In this document: positions 24,101 through 34,983 of the stretch, one piece after another
How positions within the stretch are numbered: position 1 is the first letter of the stretch
How the letters are laid out: each line of letters begins with the position of its first letter
Assembly (NCBI RefSeq): GCF_901709675.1
Contig: NC_051093.1
Coordinates: forward strand, 6,345,053-6,409,052
Source of the DNA: Syngnathus acus
Lineage: Eukaryota > Chordata > Actinopteri > Syngnathiformes > Syngnathidae
DNA length: 64,000 nucleotides
Direction of reading: 5' to 3'
Program-made: the position numbers and the translations under genes
The notes under the pieces: generated by a model
What the model was told of the DNA's origin: nothing
Databases searched by the model: none
The model's input: only the letters and a program-made list of their open reading frames with translations

Positions 24101-27100
24101 CCTCGGCCACTGCGAATAGAAGACCTGAATGGCGCTACATGTTGCGTAACAGGAGCCCTACGTCTACTTCGTCTTCTTGGGTATGCGTTACCTGGAGAGG
24201 TTTTCACAGACTCCATCGTAACATGACTTGGACTTCCTGAAACACCTCTGAATTTGTGAGTCGAGGATCGGTTGGGGAGGGGCTGTCTGGTGTTATCTGA
24301 CAGAGAAGGAGATGGAGGATCGTAGCTGGGGGAAGGCTCAACAGTTTGATGTGGAGACTGAGCACGCTCAGTTAGAGGAGCTCTTTGTCTTGGTAAAGCC
24401 GATGGAAGAGGAGGAGGAGGTGATCTCCTTACTTGGGATCTGCGTTGTATACTTTGTGCTCTGGAGGACGGAGAAGGTGATGCATTTGGACGAGTTTGCC
24501 GTCTGAGAGAAAGTCTTAGGTCAGGGGGCTGATCCCTTCTCTTCCTCAGAGATCCTCTTGGTGAAGTTATGGGACTCTGAAGTGGTGATCGGGACTGAAC
24601 CCTTTGAAGCCCATATCCACCCCTCACAGCTGTAACAGGTGTCTGAGCAGTAAAGGACACCCCACTCCCTTGGAACTGCAATGGAGCATAAGGGTTTGGT
24701 AGTCTCTGTGGGTAAGTTGGTCTTTGGTTTGGAATTTGAGATTGGTATGTAAAGTCTCTTCTGTGTAAGTGAGGGGGGAAGTTGTCCGGCTGGATGTGTA
24801 GTTGAAAATCCAAACGGTCTGGTGACAGAGCTGGCCTATGTAATGGAGGAGGTTTGATTCCATGCACTGGTTTTGATGAGGCCAGTTGGGGATATGACGG
24901 TGGATGCACCAAAGAAATGTTCTCCGTTTGTATATGAGGGACTGTTGATGGGATTTGCTCCATCTGAAACATTGGTGGGTCTTGAGGGTAAGGTGGTCTA
25001 TTCACCTGGGTGGCAAACTGTGGTAAAGAAAATTCTGGCAAATGATGAGAAGTGGTCAGCGGAGGTTGAGTAGGATGGTTTAGTTGCCGGAGCTCATGTT
25101 GGATGATGTCAGCTGTTTGTGAATATGGTATGATAGGGTTTTGTTGTTGATTAATTCCAATTGGAAAGTGGTGTTGTGTTGGGATGTAAGTGGGAAGGGG
25201 CTGCTGATTATGATTTATCAGGTCAAAACCAATTGATGGAGTTGAAAACATAGGGGTAGAAGGAAGTGGTGGTGGTGGGGGCAAGGTTTCAACATCCAGT
25301 CTTTCCTTTCCAAATAATCTAACCTGAGGCCTAGGGAGCCTGAACTGCTCAGACGTAGAATTCGCAAAAGGGATTTGTTCCTGACTGTAAAGATTTCCTC
25401 TATCTGTTAATGCCACCCCAACATCGTATGATTGCTGGTAAGGAAAATGAACTCCAGAAGCATCTAAATATCCTTGCGTGGAATCTTGATATACAGGTAA
25501 GCCTGGGAGAGTTGCGTAACCACCATTCAACATACTAAACTGTTCTGCAGACCCATTTTCATAACCTCTATTATGATCAAAATAAGAATCTGCATACAAT
25601 TCAGATTGATATGGGTCATACATAGGCTCCATGACATTGCCAGAGTTACCAAATGGCTCTTGCACAATAGCATAGAGTTTTCCATCATCGCCATAATAAT
25701 ACTCCACCACTTCATTGCCATCATCTTCATACTCTTCAGATGGGTACGTGTAGTAATCCACATCACTATCATCATAAAACTCATCATCGGGATAAAAGTT
25801 GCCTTCATCGTCATAGTAACCATACTCATTTTCCCACTCATCATCATCATCATAGTATTCATAGTCCTCGAGTTGCCCGTTGTGGTAATCTTCATCAGAT
25901 CCATATTCATCCTCATCATAATCGGAAGGGTGGTTGTAGTAAGTTCTACCCAACCTTCTCCTGTTTGTAAACGAGAGTTGTTTTCGTCTTTGACGCCGTG
26001 CCCAGGTACCCAGTCCACCTCGGCCCTTGGAACTCGGCAACCCCCCTAACAACCAGTTGGTGGCAGCAGCTATCCTCGCCATCATCCATCCTTTTGACTT
26101 GAACCTTAGTCCCACTTTCTTTTTGCCAAGCATGCCTTTGAACTTTGCTCCTAGTCCCTTTGCCTCTTTAGCCATACTCTCCGTTGCTCTTAAACTGGAT
26201 AGGTCCAATGTCTTTTTGGGAGAAACGGAATTGCCTGGACTGTCCTCTTTTTTATTGACAACGTTAGACCCCGACAGACCGGCCTTTTGCTGATCAGAGG
26301 TATTTTTAGGCCCAAATCCTTTTGAAAGCTGGAATCCTGATGGACCTGGTTTTTGCTCTTCAGAAGAGGATTTAGGTCCAAGTCCATTTAAAAGTTTGGT
26401 GGTGCTCAGAAGTGGTTTACCAGAAGCAGGTAGATTGTCCTTTTTCTTCGAGAGAGGCATGAAAAGAGTAGATGCGCTTTTAAGGCTCCTCTTCGGTTGA
26501 GTTTTCTCTGGCTGCTTTTGTTTTGTTGGGAAACTAAATGGAGAGGCTTTTCCCGTGAGGCCGGAGATAACCCGAGAGGCCCCTCGGAGATGACTCTTGG
26601 CATCTGCTGTCTTCTGCGACTTTCCCAGAACTACGTTTTTCTTCTGTTCCTCTGCAGCAAGACCCATCACGACTTTGGAGGCACCCTTGATTTGTACATC
26701 ACTCGTATTTTTCAGGTTGATCGCATCCATCCCCATCTTAACTTCTGGCTTTGCATTGTCTTGCACCTCATCCTCATCTTCTAGTGAAGGTGAATCACTT
26801 GGGGGAGGTGGAGGACCTTTCACTCCTGTAATTTTAAAAGCACTTTTAACAACTGCTTTGCCTTTATCGATATCAAGAGGAGCTGTCACCCTGGCAACCA
26901 CCTCTTCTTCACTCTCATTACTATCCTCTTCCTCACTCCTCAGCTTCTCTTCTTCCTCCTCAGATTCCTCTTCTGACTCACTGAGAGGTTTCGATCCTTT
27001 TCCTTTCTTACCCCCGTCCTTCCCCTTTCCCTTTCCTTTGGTTGGTTCTTCCAATTTCTTTGCTCCTTTCTTGTCATCCTTCCCTGCCTTTTTAGTATCC

Positions 27101-27174
27101 TTTGCTCCCTTCTTTGTCTCCTGAGACTTGCCTTTCTTGGCAACTGATTTTGAATCAGCTTTCTTGGATGGCAT
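6078..27174 (-). CDS. MYO15A: MYO15A, unconventional myosin XVa (two frameshifts near the 3' end)
   Basis: Actin motor of hair-cell stereocilia tips that, with whirlin and EPS8, drives stereocilia elongation. Domain order along the minus strand: N-terminal extension in one exon (21814-27174); motor from about 21707 to 17677 with P-loop GESGSGKT (exon 20855-20945), switch [10 protein letters not shown] (20494-20597) and switch II DIYGFE (19294-19417); IQ/neck exons (17265-17597); first MyTH4 (16261-16895, FMGDPHLNG); a Pro/His/Gln-rich linker (13140-15430); SH3 (10462-11000); second MyTH4 and FERM (6258-10396). The C-terminal PDZ ligand reads SEITLL at 6078-6095, but only in a shifted frame. 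Two frameshifts (near 8352 and near 6120-6131) would truncate the product as written. Exon boundaries beyond the first ten are approximate. Family identity is certain; functionality of this copy is not. Confidence 0.96.
6258..10396 (-). CDS. MYO15A: MYO15A second MyTH4 and FERM exons
   Basis: Recognisable exons are 10272-10396 (FAKRYFRE), 10134-10196, 9969-10040, 9833-9905 ([12 protein letters not shown]), 9685-9769, 9470-9600 ([12 protein letters not shown]), 9315-9411 ([10 protein letters not shown]), 9195-9257 ([15 protein letters not shown]), 9011-9112, 8776-8938 ([10 protein letters not shown]), 8546-8682, 8288-8422, 8096-8217 ([12 protein letters not shown]) and 6258-6401 ([15 protein letters not shown]). 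The 8288-8422 exon starts in frame as [15 protein letters not shown] and must shift by one base after WLNM to continue as [19 protein letters not shown]. The unshifted frame hits TAA nine codons later. The flanking exons are intact. Confidence 0.9.
6756..7544 (-). CDS. Nested unrecognised coiled-coil ORF with an in-frame TGA
   Basis: Inside the MYO15A intron between the 8096 and 6401 exons, an ATG at 7544 (in-frame TGA just upstream) opens a 181-codon frame ending with TGA at 6999-7001. The same frame stays open afterwards for another 80 codons to a TGA at 6756-6758, ending RNHPSSEED. The middle ([18 protein letters not shown] through [12 protein letters not shown]) is Glu/Leu/Lys-rich with heptad-like spacing and should form a coiled coil. 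The second part is Arg/Glu/Pro-rich. I do not recognise the family. An AATAAA lies at 6741-6746 on this strand, and an A-rich tract at 6622-6644, so it may be a retrocopy. Alternatives are a real short protein with a 3' UTR, stop-codon readthrough, or a decayed gene. Confidence 0.4.
7605..7664. promoter_or_regulatory. Imperfect inverted repeat with CRE-like sites
   Basis: Arm CTGTCACT + 7-nt bulge + CATGACATCA (7605-7629) faces its complement TGATGTCATGAGTGACAG (7647-7664). Both arms carry TGACATCA, one mismatch from the palindromic CREB/ATF site. It lies about 60-120 bp upstream of the nested ORF ATG, so it could be promoter DNA. Whether it is bound or only a hairpin is inference. Confidence 0.35.
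17265..20945 (-). CDS. MYO15A: MYO15A motor domain (P-loop onward) and IQ neck exons
   Basis: Exons read continuously: [13 protein letters not shown] (20855-20945), switch I exon (20494-20597), [11 protein letters not shown] (20357-20420), ETYYYLNQ (20175-20288), LAAMEIL (19941-20102), [10 protein letters not shown] (19683-19796), [12 protein letters not shown] (19560-19618), DIYGFE (19294-19417), [14 protein letters not shown] (19075-19170), GILRILDDQ (18856-18986), [15 protein letters not shown] (18657-18782), 18492-18570, 18222-18368, the [13 protein letters not shown] actin-side exon (18111-18151), 17906-18030 and 17677-17794. The neck carries [16 protein letters not shown] and [17 protein letters not shown]-type repeats. 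All motor exons keep frame; I see no damaged catalytic residue. Confidence 0.93.
20757..20762 (-). CDS. MYO15A: MYO15A 6-nt microexon in the motor
   Basis: On the minus strand the sequence reads a CTGGGCACAG acceptor, then ATTGAG, then a GTAGTA donor. The six bases encode Ile-Glu. The upstream exon ends in phase 0 with FPQQ and the downstream exon begins [12 protein letters not shown], giving QQ-IE-ILEA, which aligns with human QQIKILEAT. Without the microexon two residues of a conserved motor segment just after the P-loop helix are missing. It is too short to appear in any ORF scan. Confidence 0.8.
21814..27174 (-). CDS. MYO15A: MYO15A giant first coding exon (N-terminal extension, 1787 aa)
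   Basis: A single uninterrupted 5361-nt exon ends in phase 0 with GPWYDK before a GTAAGC donor. The ATG at 27174 is chosen because the open frame upstream has no other ATG; the protein begins [10 protein letters not shown]. Visible parts: Lys-rich residues 1-62; acidic Ser/Glu tract 64-92; four copies of a KGAS-x-V-x-x-GL-like motif (162-172, 196-206, 231-241, 256-265); a NWLLGGL patch near 373; a Tyr/Asp-rich tract 411-500; a conserved [15 protein letters not shown] island at 614-628; long Pro/Gln/Arg-rich disorder; and about nine LSSAL repeats at 1288-1697. Human exon 2 shares the motif types and the LFGKE island but, as I recall, is about 1200 residues, so this is roughly 500 longer. Confidence 0.92.
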
Positions 27175-30100
27175 GATGTCCGCTAGTAATGACAAGCGAC
27201 CACACTGTGCTTAAATTGATTTGTGTCGGGGCAGCCTCCTCTCATCATTTTTGGGTTTCTTCAATTTGATCAAGTTTCATTCCAGAAACATTGCACATTG
27301 TAATCTCATCTCAAAACGCTGACCCCAAAAACAAACCACTGACCTTCAAACCTGGATTGAGAAATTTACTTTGCTCATCCATCAGTACATGTTGTCAAGT
27401 CTTAGCAAAGAATAATTGCTTTCTACACTTTTTAAAAGAATCAGAAAGACTCATTTGTAAGTCACTTGAGTTTAAATAATAAAGGAAACAATTTTACTTC
27501 CGCCTGTTACACAAAGTTCTTGCCTTTGGTCCCCTGAATCCTGACAAATGTAGCATCCAGAAGAAATAAATTTCCGGGTCGTTTCCTTGTTTGTCTTTGT
27601 AATTCATGCGAGTAAATTCTCAGGGTCACACGGAGAATAAAAGACCTAGCAACGGAGACCGCCTAGTCCTTTGTGTGGATCCCATTGTCATTGTGTCCTG
27701 TAAGTCCTGAGGTGAATCCTCATCTTGGCTTTGTCGGGACGTTCCCTCAGCAAAGAACTGTTAGCCTTGTTTATCTCGGCCCTCCAAGGGTGCAATCCTT
27801 TTTGTCCGAGAGTGCTCGTTGGTGGCGTTTCCACACCCCCTCTCGGGCTTTTGTGACCTCCTGCTGCCTTTTGGAACTCTCTCTGGTTACTGCGACTTAA
27901 TCCTAATTTGATGTCATCGTATGATCATTCTGACAGTATCTGTGTGAGAGAGTGGTGTGTATCCCCTGTTGCAAAGAGCACCTTAATGCACCTGCTATAC
28001 TGTCTCAGGGTAACCCTATCTTGCGAACTCGCTTGTGAATGAATAATGCAGGTTGGCTGAGCTGTTGCTAAACTGTGTCTGAGCCACACAGAGTCAAAAC
28101 ATAAACACCTGTAGGCCCAGTGGTGGACATTGAGTAAAAGTACCTTGTCGGATTCTTTACGCAAAAACTTTGACCCTCATCAATGTTGTATACATTGCGT
28201 GGGGGTTTCCATTTATCAAATTTTATCCTTTAATTTACACCAATTTTCTACTCACTATAAAATGAGAAGTGTCATCACCATCACTATGAATATTGCTTAA
28301 ATTGTGAGCTCACTTCATTATCTACTATTGCGATTTTTTTCACGAACGCCAACATACTCAACAATCACATTGTTGAGTAACAAAAATTCCTCCTATACAT
28401 GACTTGTACTTTATGACAAGGTTTAATTGAAAACTGCATAATGTTAATTCATTGATGATGGGTTGATATTCAAGGAGGTCATCTCAGTGGCAGATATGAA
28501 TGTTTGATGAGTGCCACTGTGTTCTGCCTACACAGCGTGGATAAAACATTTATTGCAGGCCGCTCTAAATATATCACAAAGCATCACCTCCCACCCTGGC
28601 ACGCTCCCCGGATGACATATTATACATGCGGGCAAGTGTCAGGGGTTAACAGCCAGATAGCATAGAGCAGATGGAGAGTAGATAGCTAATATACAAAAAG
28701 GAAGAGCTAATTACTGCAAAGTCCAATCGTGCATGAATTCATTTTGTAACATGCTAATTTCTCTCTGGAAGAAAAAAAAATCATTTGAATTTATATGGAA
28801 TTATGCGCTAATTATGTACTTGGTTTGCTAGCAATTTAGCAAGTTCTCAATGGGCTGAGGTCCGGGGGAGGACCTACAGTGAGATAGGATCGTGAAATCT
28901 GGATCACATATCCCAAGAAGCAATGACCATGAAAGTGCGTAAACTCGCACACTTATACAGGAAAGGTCACGAGTCACCCAAGTAAGGAAAAGAGCTTGAC
29001 AAAGAGATCTAGTTGATAAGTGGTGTGAGGCATTGAGCTATGTTGACTTTGTTGACCTGACAATCCCAAATTATTGGCTGACTATGAGGAGAATGCCAGT
29101 TATATTTCTTTAAACAAATAAGATCACATACTTCGAAAATTGTAGGGGGGGGAGGAAAACACATTAAATTTCATTTAATTTGGATTGTGCATAAACTTAA
29201 AAAAGGTTTATGGCATAAATGTATGTTTTCAACAAATGCATGCTAATTATAAAATATAATGCTTCTGCCAGGATCCTTTAGAATTGTGCAAATGGCTAAT
29301 GTTCTTCAAATTGTCAAGCTATGACTGCTTTTCCCAATATATATATATAATATAAATAATGAGAATGGCAAATATTTGTCATCAACATTTAACTCAAAAT
29401 TCACTTATATTATTTTGGGGAAAAAATATCTGGGGCATAACATCACACACTAATAATGACATCAAAATACCAACCTTTTTCTGTGGTTGTAGGCAGAAAA
29501 GTGAAAAAAAAAATATGGGACCTTCCACTCATTCATCCAAATTGCAACCTTTTATACTCTTTAGAATAGAACGGAAAATCAACAATACCAACAAAACACA
29601 TGAGCTTGACTTACCGATCCAAAGTCACTGGTCATCGTGCGCCAATATCCATCGAAGCATTTGCTGTCTCCACAGATCTTCTCTGGTACATCTGCTCACG
29701 TTTTATAGTGCACTAAACACACAAAAGTCACACACACACACACACGCAAGGTACGTTTCATGGGTTACATGAGAATTCCTAGAACAAATGCCAACTATTT
29801 GCAAAATACAAACAATGTCATACGATTTCGGATGGTACACTAGAGGCACAATATTACAATTCTTAGTAAACATGCTTCACTTATGCATGTGTGTGCGGCT
29901 TGGGCAAACAGCCGGACAGACCTATTGTGTGCTGATAAGTGGGACACACACACACACACACACACCAAGCTATCATCATCCCACACTGGTTGCTAACGCC
30001 AAAGCCTGCAGTGAAACCCCCCTGGAAAAAAAGGTTGTAAGGCGCTTGTGTGTGTGCGCTTATCAGTGCACCACACATACAAAAAAGACACCTCTCTGGC

Positions 30101-31763
30101 AGACACACACACTCACAGGGTCAAAATGTCACAATAAATGAGGGATGGCAAGGGTTGTGCCACACAAAGATAAAGACAATAAACAAAGAAAATAGTGGAT
30201 GATTTGCACATGTGAATAATTACAACAACAAAAAAAACACTACTTGAAATCTTTGTATTTTCCTCTTTATTTCAGAATAGATTCGTCATCAAATGTGTTC
30301 TGATTATGTGTGTTTAGCTATAATTATGACAAATCACATTTAATTATGACTTTCGGCAGAAATCAAACGACTAACAATTTTCTTGCAGTATTCGGCTCAG
30401 TTGAATTTAGCAATTGAGCACTTAAAAGCCTTCCCGGTAAGCCTTCAAAAGTTTGGAACAAAAGGTGAGTAAACAGGCTGGAATAATATGGATGTGTTTG
30501 TTCAGAGGATCACTATATGTCTGCTGAAGTGCAATCCACATCTATGTTTGCACACTGTCAACAGCGATTGGATAAAAATGGGCTCTTTTGGCATACTACA
30601 CAAATAAGGATGATCTCTGACATTGTATGCCAGCGACTCGCACGTCATTTGTCTGGGACAGTCAATATTGCAAACCACCTCTTTTGTTACTAATATAAGA
30701 GCTTCATCAAAGATTCAGACTTTGTTGACACTGTCAGAGATGACCTAATTAAGATTTTATTTTTGGTAAGTTCTGGGTTTGATAAAAAGATTCTAACCTA
30801 AATAAACTTGCAGACAATTTAAATAAATTCAATTTCAAATGAGAGCAGAGCAACGGAATGAATGCACGACTGCCCTCTTCTGGTCACATGAAACATTGCA
30901 AGTAAATAAAGCAAAAGACAGGAGTAATGTTTTTATATACAGTATTCAAACTATTCGGACTCTTTGCTGTAATAGTTTCATTGTTGTGATTTTATACAGC
31001 CTCGATATAATATTTCAGCAGCATAGTTGTACAATACAATGTTTTTGAAATTATTTGCAATTTCTTTGTCTATTTTCTTGATGTAAAAAAAAAAGATCAA
31101 TTAAGTAGGCCATATTTTTTCCCACTAGTGTTCTACATGTGATATGTGTCAAATTTCATCATCTTTATTTATAATGGCCTAGGACAAGCTATAAAGGCAA
31201 AACAGAAGCATCCATTGTAGCCAAAAAGTATTTCCTGAATTGAACTATTGCAAAATGTGTGCGGCATACGAAAGAGCACAATTGTAGCCTGTGTTCACTG
31301 CAACCACACACACACAACGTTCAAGTAGCATCAAGTGTCTGCTCCACTCACCATACCGGTTTCTCCTCTTTCCCCAGCAGCCATCTCTTTATCATTCCTC
31401 TCTTCCCACTCAGGTCATCCCAAAGTTCTTGCTCCATGGTTTCCTACTATTACACATAATGAAGACATTTTGAATTAGATAATCTCGATAAAAAAACAAA
31501 AAGCTCCCCTACTCCTCTCTTTAGCAAAGTGTATCCCCCACTTCTCTTCCTCTTCATCCAAGAGATGCTGCTCAATTTTTAATGCTGCCATTGTGCTTGT
31601 GGGCTTCTGTGTGTGCGCTTGAAAAGCGTTTGCATTGGTCAAGGGAAGAGGTAGGAGAGAAGGGTTCAAAGGTGAGAGACGCTTACCTGCTATGAAGTGA
31701 TCTTGTGAGATATTTCGAGCATAAAACAAACAAAGACTAGTTGGGTTTTAAACTAATGTGGAC
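27175..31763. other. Intergenic interval between MYO15A and DRG2
   Basis: No conserved coding exon was recognised on either strand. The interval holds several CA/TG runs (29731-29748, 29943-29964), an AT run near 29339-29357 and AT-rich sequence. 5' untranslated exons and the promoter of MYO15A should lie in the 27.2-28 kb part. The 31.3-31.7 kb part contains a short minus-strand open frame (MAALKIEQHLLDEEEEKWG) that could be a remnant or chance. Confidence 0.5.
30870..30883 (-). promoter_or_regulatory. CTCF-like motif
   Basis: The minus strand reads CCAGAAGAGGGCAG, which fits the vertebrate CTCF core CCASYAGRKGGCRS at 13 of 14 positions. It lies in the MYO15A-DRG2 intergenic space. This is a motif match only. 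Confidence 0.35.
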
Positions 31764-31769
31764 TTTATT
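31764..31769 (-). terminator. DRG2: Probable DRG2 polyadenylation signal
   Basis: AATAAA on the minus strand, 222 nt downstream of the DRG2 stop codon. It is the first canonical hexamer after the stop that I noticed. Confidence 0.5.
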
Positions 31770-31991
31770 CTTTCTTCCTCACGCCTCCTTGTCAAGGAAT
31801 TTAGTTGTTGAAATAAAAGGGAAATGAATCAACTTTTGCTCAACATGGAAATGCTTTGCAATGTTTTGGGGTTAAAAGTATTATAAAGAGAGTTGAGGGT
31901 GCATTTCCATTGCAGCGCAAAGTAGACCTTTTCCACCCATTTTAATGCCAGTGACAGCTCTTGCAGAGTGTCCGATTCTTTTTTTGTTTTT

Positions 31992-34314
31992 TTACTTCTT
32001 GACGATCTGGATGACATCCTCGTGCTCCATGATATGCGTCAGACCGACTCTCTGCGGACTGTACTTTGTGCTGGTGCCCTGCAAACAGTTTACACTTGTT
32101 TGATACAACTCTTGAAGCGGATCCAATTAGCATTTAAAGTGCTTAGATTAGATTGATCCAAATCAACAAGTCATTCAAGTTGCATAGGAATAATCATCAA
32201 ACTTTGCGTCGCTATGCAAAAACGTACCCAAACCAGAGCATACTTGAACTGGCTCGCTAAGGTTCTGTGGATACGATGGCACTGTAAACAAACATGTGCA
32301 ACGTTGGCGGCTTCAGGTCAACCCAACACACTGTTGAGAAATTTGCAGAGACTCTACTAACCACATGTTCCACGCTGGCTCCTCTTCTCATGATGATGGC
32401 GTCACCGAAGTCTGGGCGTTCTGTTAGGGTGAGGAAAAACAAAACAGGTTGATGAAAATGAATGCAAAAAAGCAATGTGTTGAAAGAGTACCTCCTCTTT
32501 TCTTGGTAAAAATGCAAATCAAAGCCAAGTATTCCCACAGCGTCTCTAGAAGGTAATCCAGGTTGAGTTTCATCCCGCAACTAGTAAAAGAAGAGCAGTC
32601 AGTTAACCACTTAAACCAACACGCACAATAGCGCCCGGTAAAATGGCCGACCTGATAACAACACTGTGAGGTCTGTGAGCCAGGCGGTCCACCTCCTCGA
32701 TGGAGATTTGATCCACCTTATTGTACACCTGGTTGATGCGTACATAAAAATATGCATACAAGTTGAACGGCAGCTTAAAATTAATTATTCAAAAAAAAAA
32801 AAAACTTACATATAGACAAGGCATATAAACTCTGTTCCCGACAATGACATCAATGAACTCGTCCGGCGTGCAATCCTCCCTGAAGAGGACTTCTGCGTTA
32901 AAGATTTCTGAGAGCCGGTCAAAGAAAACAAGCGTATCAGATGTTTATTTGGTTTTCTGCGTTCTTGCTTGTGAAGGATACTATATTCATGAAGGATGAG
33001 CTGAACCATCCTCTCCGAGCACTGGGTTAGAGGTACTGTGGAGTTGTAAGAGAGGCCACCGCCTTTCTTTTGCTGTCGAGACATAAAAAGGGAGACAATC
33101 CCTGTCACGACTTGTGTGAAAATTCAAATGGGATAAACGGCTTACCTTGAAATATATATTGGGTTTTTCCCTGTTTAGCCTAATGCCCACTGACTCCAAC
33201 TCTTTTTCTAAAAGTGTTCTGGAGAGAAAAGACAAATGTCTCTCATGACCTTGGTCTGGAATCGAAACGAAGACAAAAAGGTACTTTGCACCACTAACCT
33301 CTGGACGTCCCCTTTGGTGGCATCCAGCATCATGATGACAACGTCTGCTGTCCTGGCGACGGCGATGACCTGACGACCCCTTCCTTTACCTGTTAGTGTA
33401 TCATAATTTAGCAATTAACATCCACACCGGGACAATCTGATGAGATGGATCACAGTTACTCATTCAGCAGACAAGGTCGATTACCTTGAGCAGCGCCCTC
33501 GATGATTCCTGGCAAATCCAGCAACTGGATGTTGGCCCCTTTGTACTGTGTTGAAAAAAACAAACGTCCAAGGGTGAGCGGAACAAAAGCTATGAAATGC
33601 ATCATGATGTGAGTGAGTGTACCTCAATGACACCTGGTATACAGGTGAGGGTGGTGAACTCGTAGGAGGCGGCTTCACTGGCAGTTGAAGTCATCAAACT
33701 GAGGAACGTGGACTGTAGCACACAAAAGTGAGTCATTTTCTCAATGTTTTTTTTCCAGACTCAGCACAGAAGCACGGTTTCACCAAGTTACAGAAAAGGA
33801 AAAAAAACTTTTCAGCAGTGGTCATACTTTCATAAGAGACTGCAACTCCATCACAAGTATTGAGGACATACCTTACCCACTGAGGGGAAACCAATGAGCG
33901 CAACGCGTGCATCTCCAGATTTCATAACATCGAAACCTTCGCCTTTGGCCCCCGCTGACTTGGAGGGCTCCAGCAGCTGAGCTCTGTATTTTGCTAACTT
34001 GGCCTTCAGCAAGCCCAAATGATACTCAGTTGCTGTGGGGTGACAAAAAAACAAGTGAATCATCACTGACCAAGTGTTCTTTTCACTAAACTAACATTAA
34101 TTGTTGTTATTGACTGAATTGCACGTCATAACATGATTTTTTGTTTTCATGTCAGGTTTTATAATGACGTGCTACTGCCATAAAATACCCCAAAGTTCTT
34201 CCATTATGTTCTTTAATGACAGTAACCTCCCCACTTGCTCTTAACGTTACCTTTGTTTTTCTGCGTCCGAGAGATTTCTCTCTCTATTTCGGCGATTTTC
34301 TCTAAAATCCCCAT
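31992..34314 (-). CDS. DRG2: DRG2, developmentally regulated GTP-binding protein 2
   Basis: Obg/DRG-family translational GTPase that partners with DFRP2/RWDD1 and associates with ribosomes. Thirteen exons: 34251-34314, 33872-34032, 33623-33712, 33485-33545, 33299-33389, 33146-33218, 32982-33072, 32810-32907, 32652-32728, 32492-32580, 32362-32420, 32228-32281, 31992-32078. They sum to 1095 nt, or 364 residues, equal to the human protein. Motifs: G1 GFPSVGKS split across exons 2/3, G3 DLPGIIEG, G4 YNKVDQIS, and a C-terminal TGS domain ending EDVIQIVKK. Every junction is GT-AG and every phase closes. The start [14 protein letters not shown] is the conserved family N-terminus. Shares its upstream region with GFER. 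Confidence 0.98.
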
Positions 34315-34983
34315 AATGTCAGTTCAGCTGGACCACAGTTGCACTGTCAAATGAAGAAAACCCATACAAAAACGTGTCAATCTAGTTTGGTTAGCCAAAC
34401 AGCTAAACGAATAATAGATTTAACAGTCGGGAAAAACGTTCTTAAAAGACGATAACTCAAACCCACATTTGTTTGGTTAAGGATCCGCATTCACAGGTTG
34501 TAACATGGACAGTTTACAAGGCAGCAATAATTTACGTTTACACTTTTAACATAAGCTCCGCTAGTCAGCATGCTCCCGTTAGCCAAAACCTTGGCAGCCG
34601 AGTACAACTGGGAGTACACTTCTTCGTTTACGTTATCGGCCTCTACAGACTTAAAAAGCAATACTGCCCTCTTGTGTGTGGAGTATGAACTACTTTAAAT
34701 AAAGAACAATTTCCTCTTGCTGTTCAGTATTCCGCCACTGTGTGGTAGTATTTACCAATGTATAAACATTAGACTCCGCCTCGTTATGTCGTCACACCCG
34801 GAATACAGTAAGCATTTTTTGGACTGTCGCTTCCGTTAAATACAGGATTTACATGACAGCGGACAGCATGCAGATTAAGCATGCTGATTTGAAATTAAGA
34901 ATATTAAATTTATAACATGGATCAATTTGCACACTAATAATCAGTTGGTCAATAACTTAAATACAGCGGGTTAGAGAACAAAT
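34315..34983. promoter_or_regulatory. Divergent promoter interval between DRG2 and GFER
   Basis: The two start codons face away from each other across about 670 bp, so the promoters and both 5' UTRs must lie here. I saw no clear TATA box near either start, which is usual for housekeeping genes. A weaker CTCF-like match (two mismatches) lies at 34664-34677. Confidence 0.55.

Noticed and set aside
25573-26049. Plus-strand 158-codon open frame
   Set aside because: It is the antisense of the Tyr/Asp-rich MYO15A tract; Ile/Val/His-rich composition is what that codon bias gives in reverse.
26597-27124. Plus-strand 175-codon Ser/Phe/Leu-rich frame
   Set aside because: Antisense shadow of the Lys/Glu-rich start of MYO15A; no independent support.
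27588-27665. CCTAGCAACGG, a possible RFX half X-box upstream of MYO15A
   Set aside because: Only one half-site is present; such half-sites are frequent by chance.
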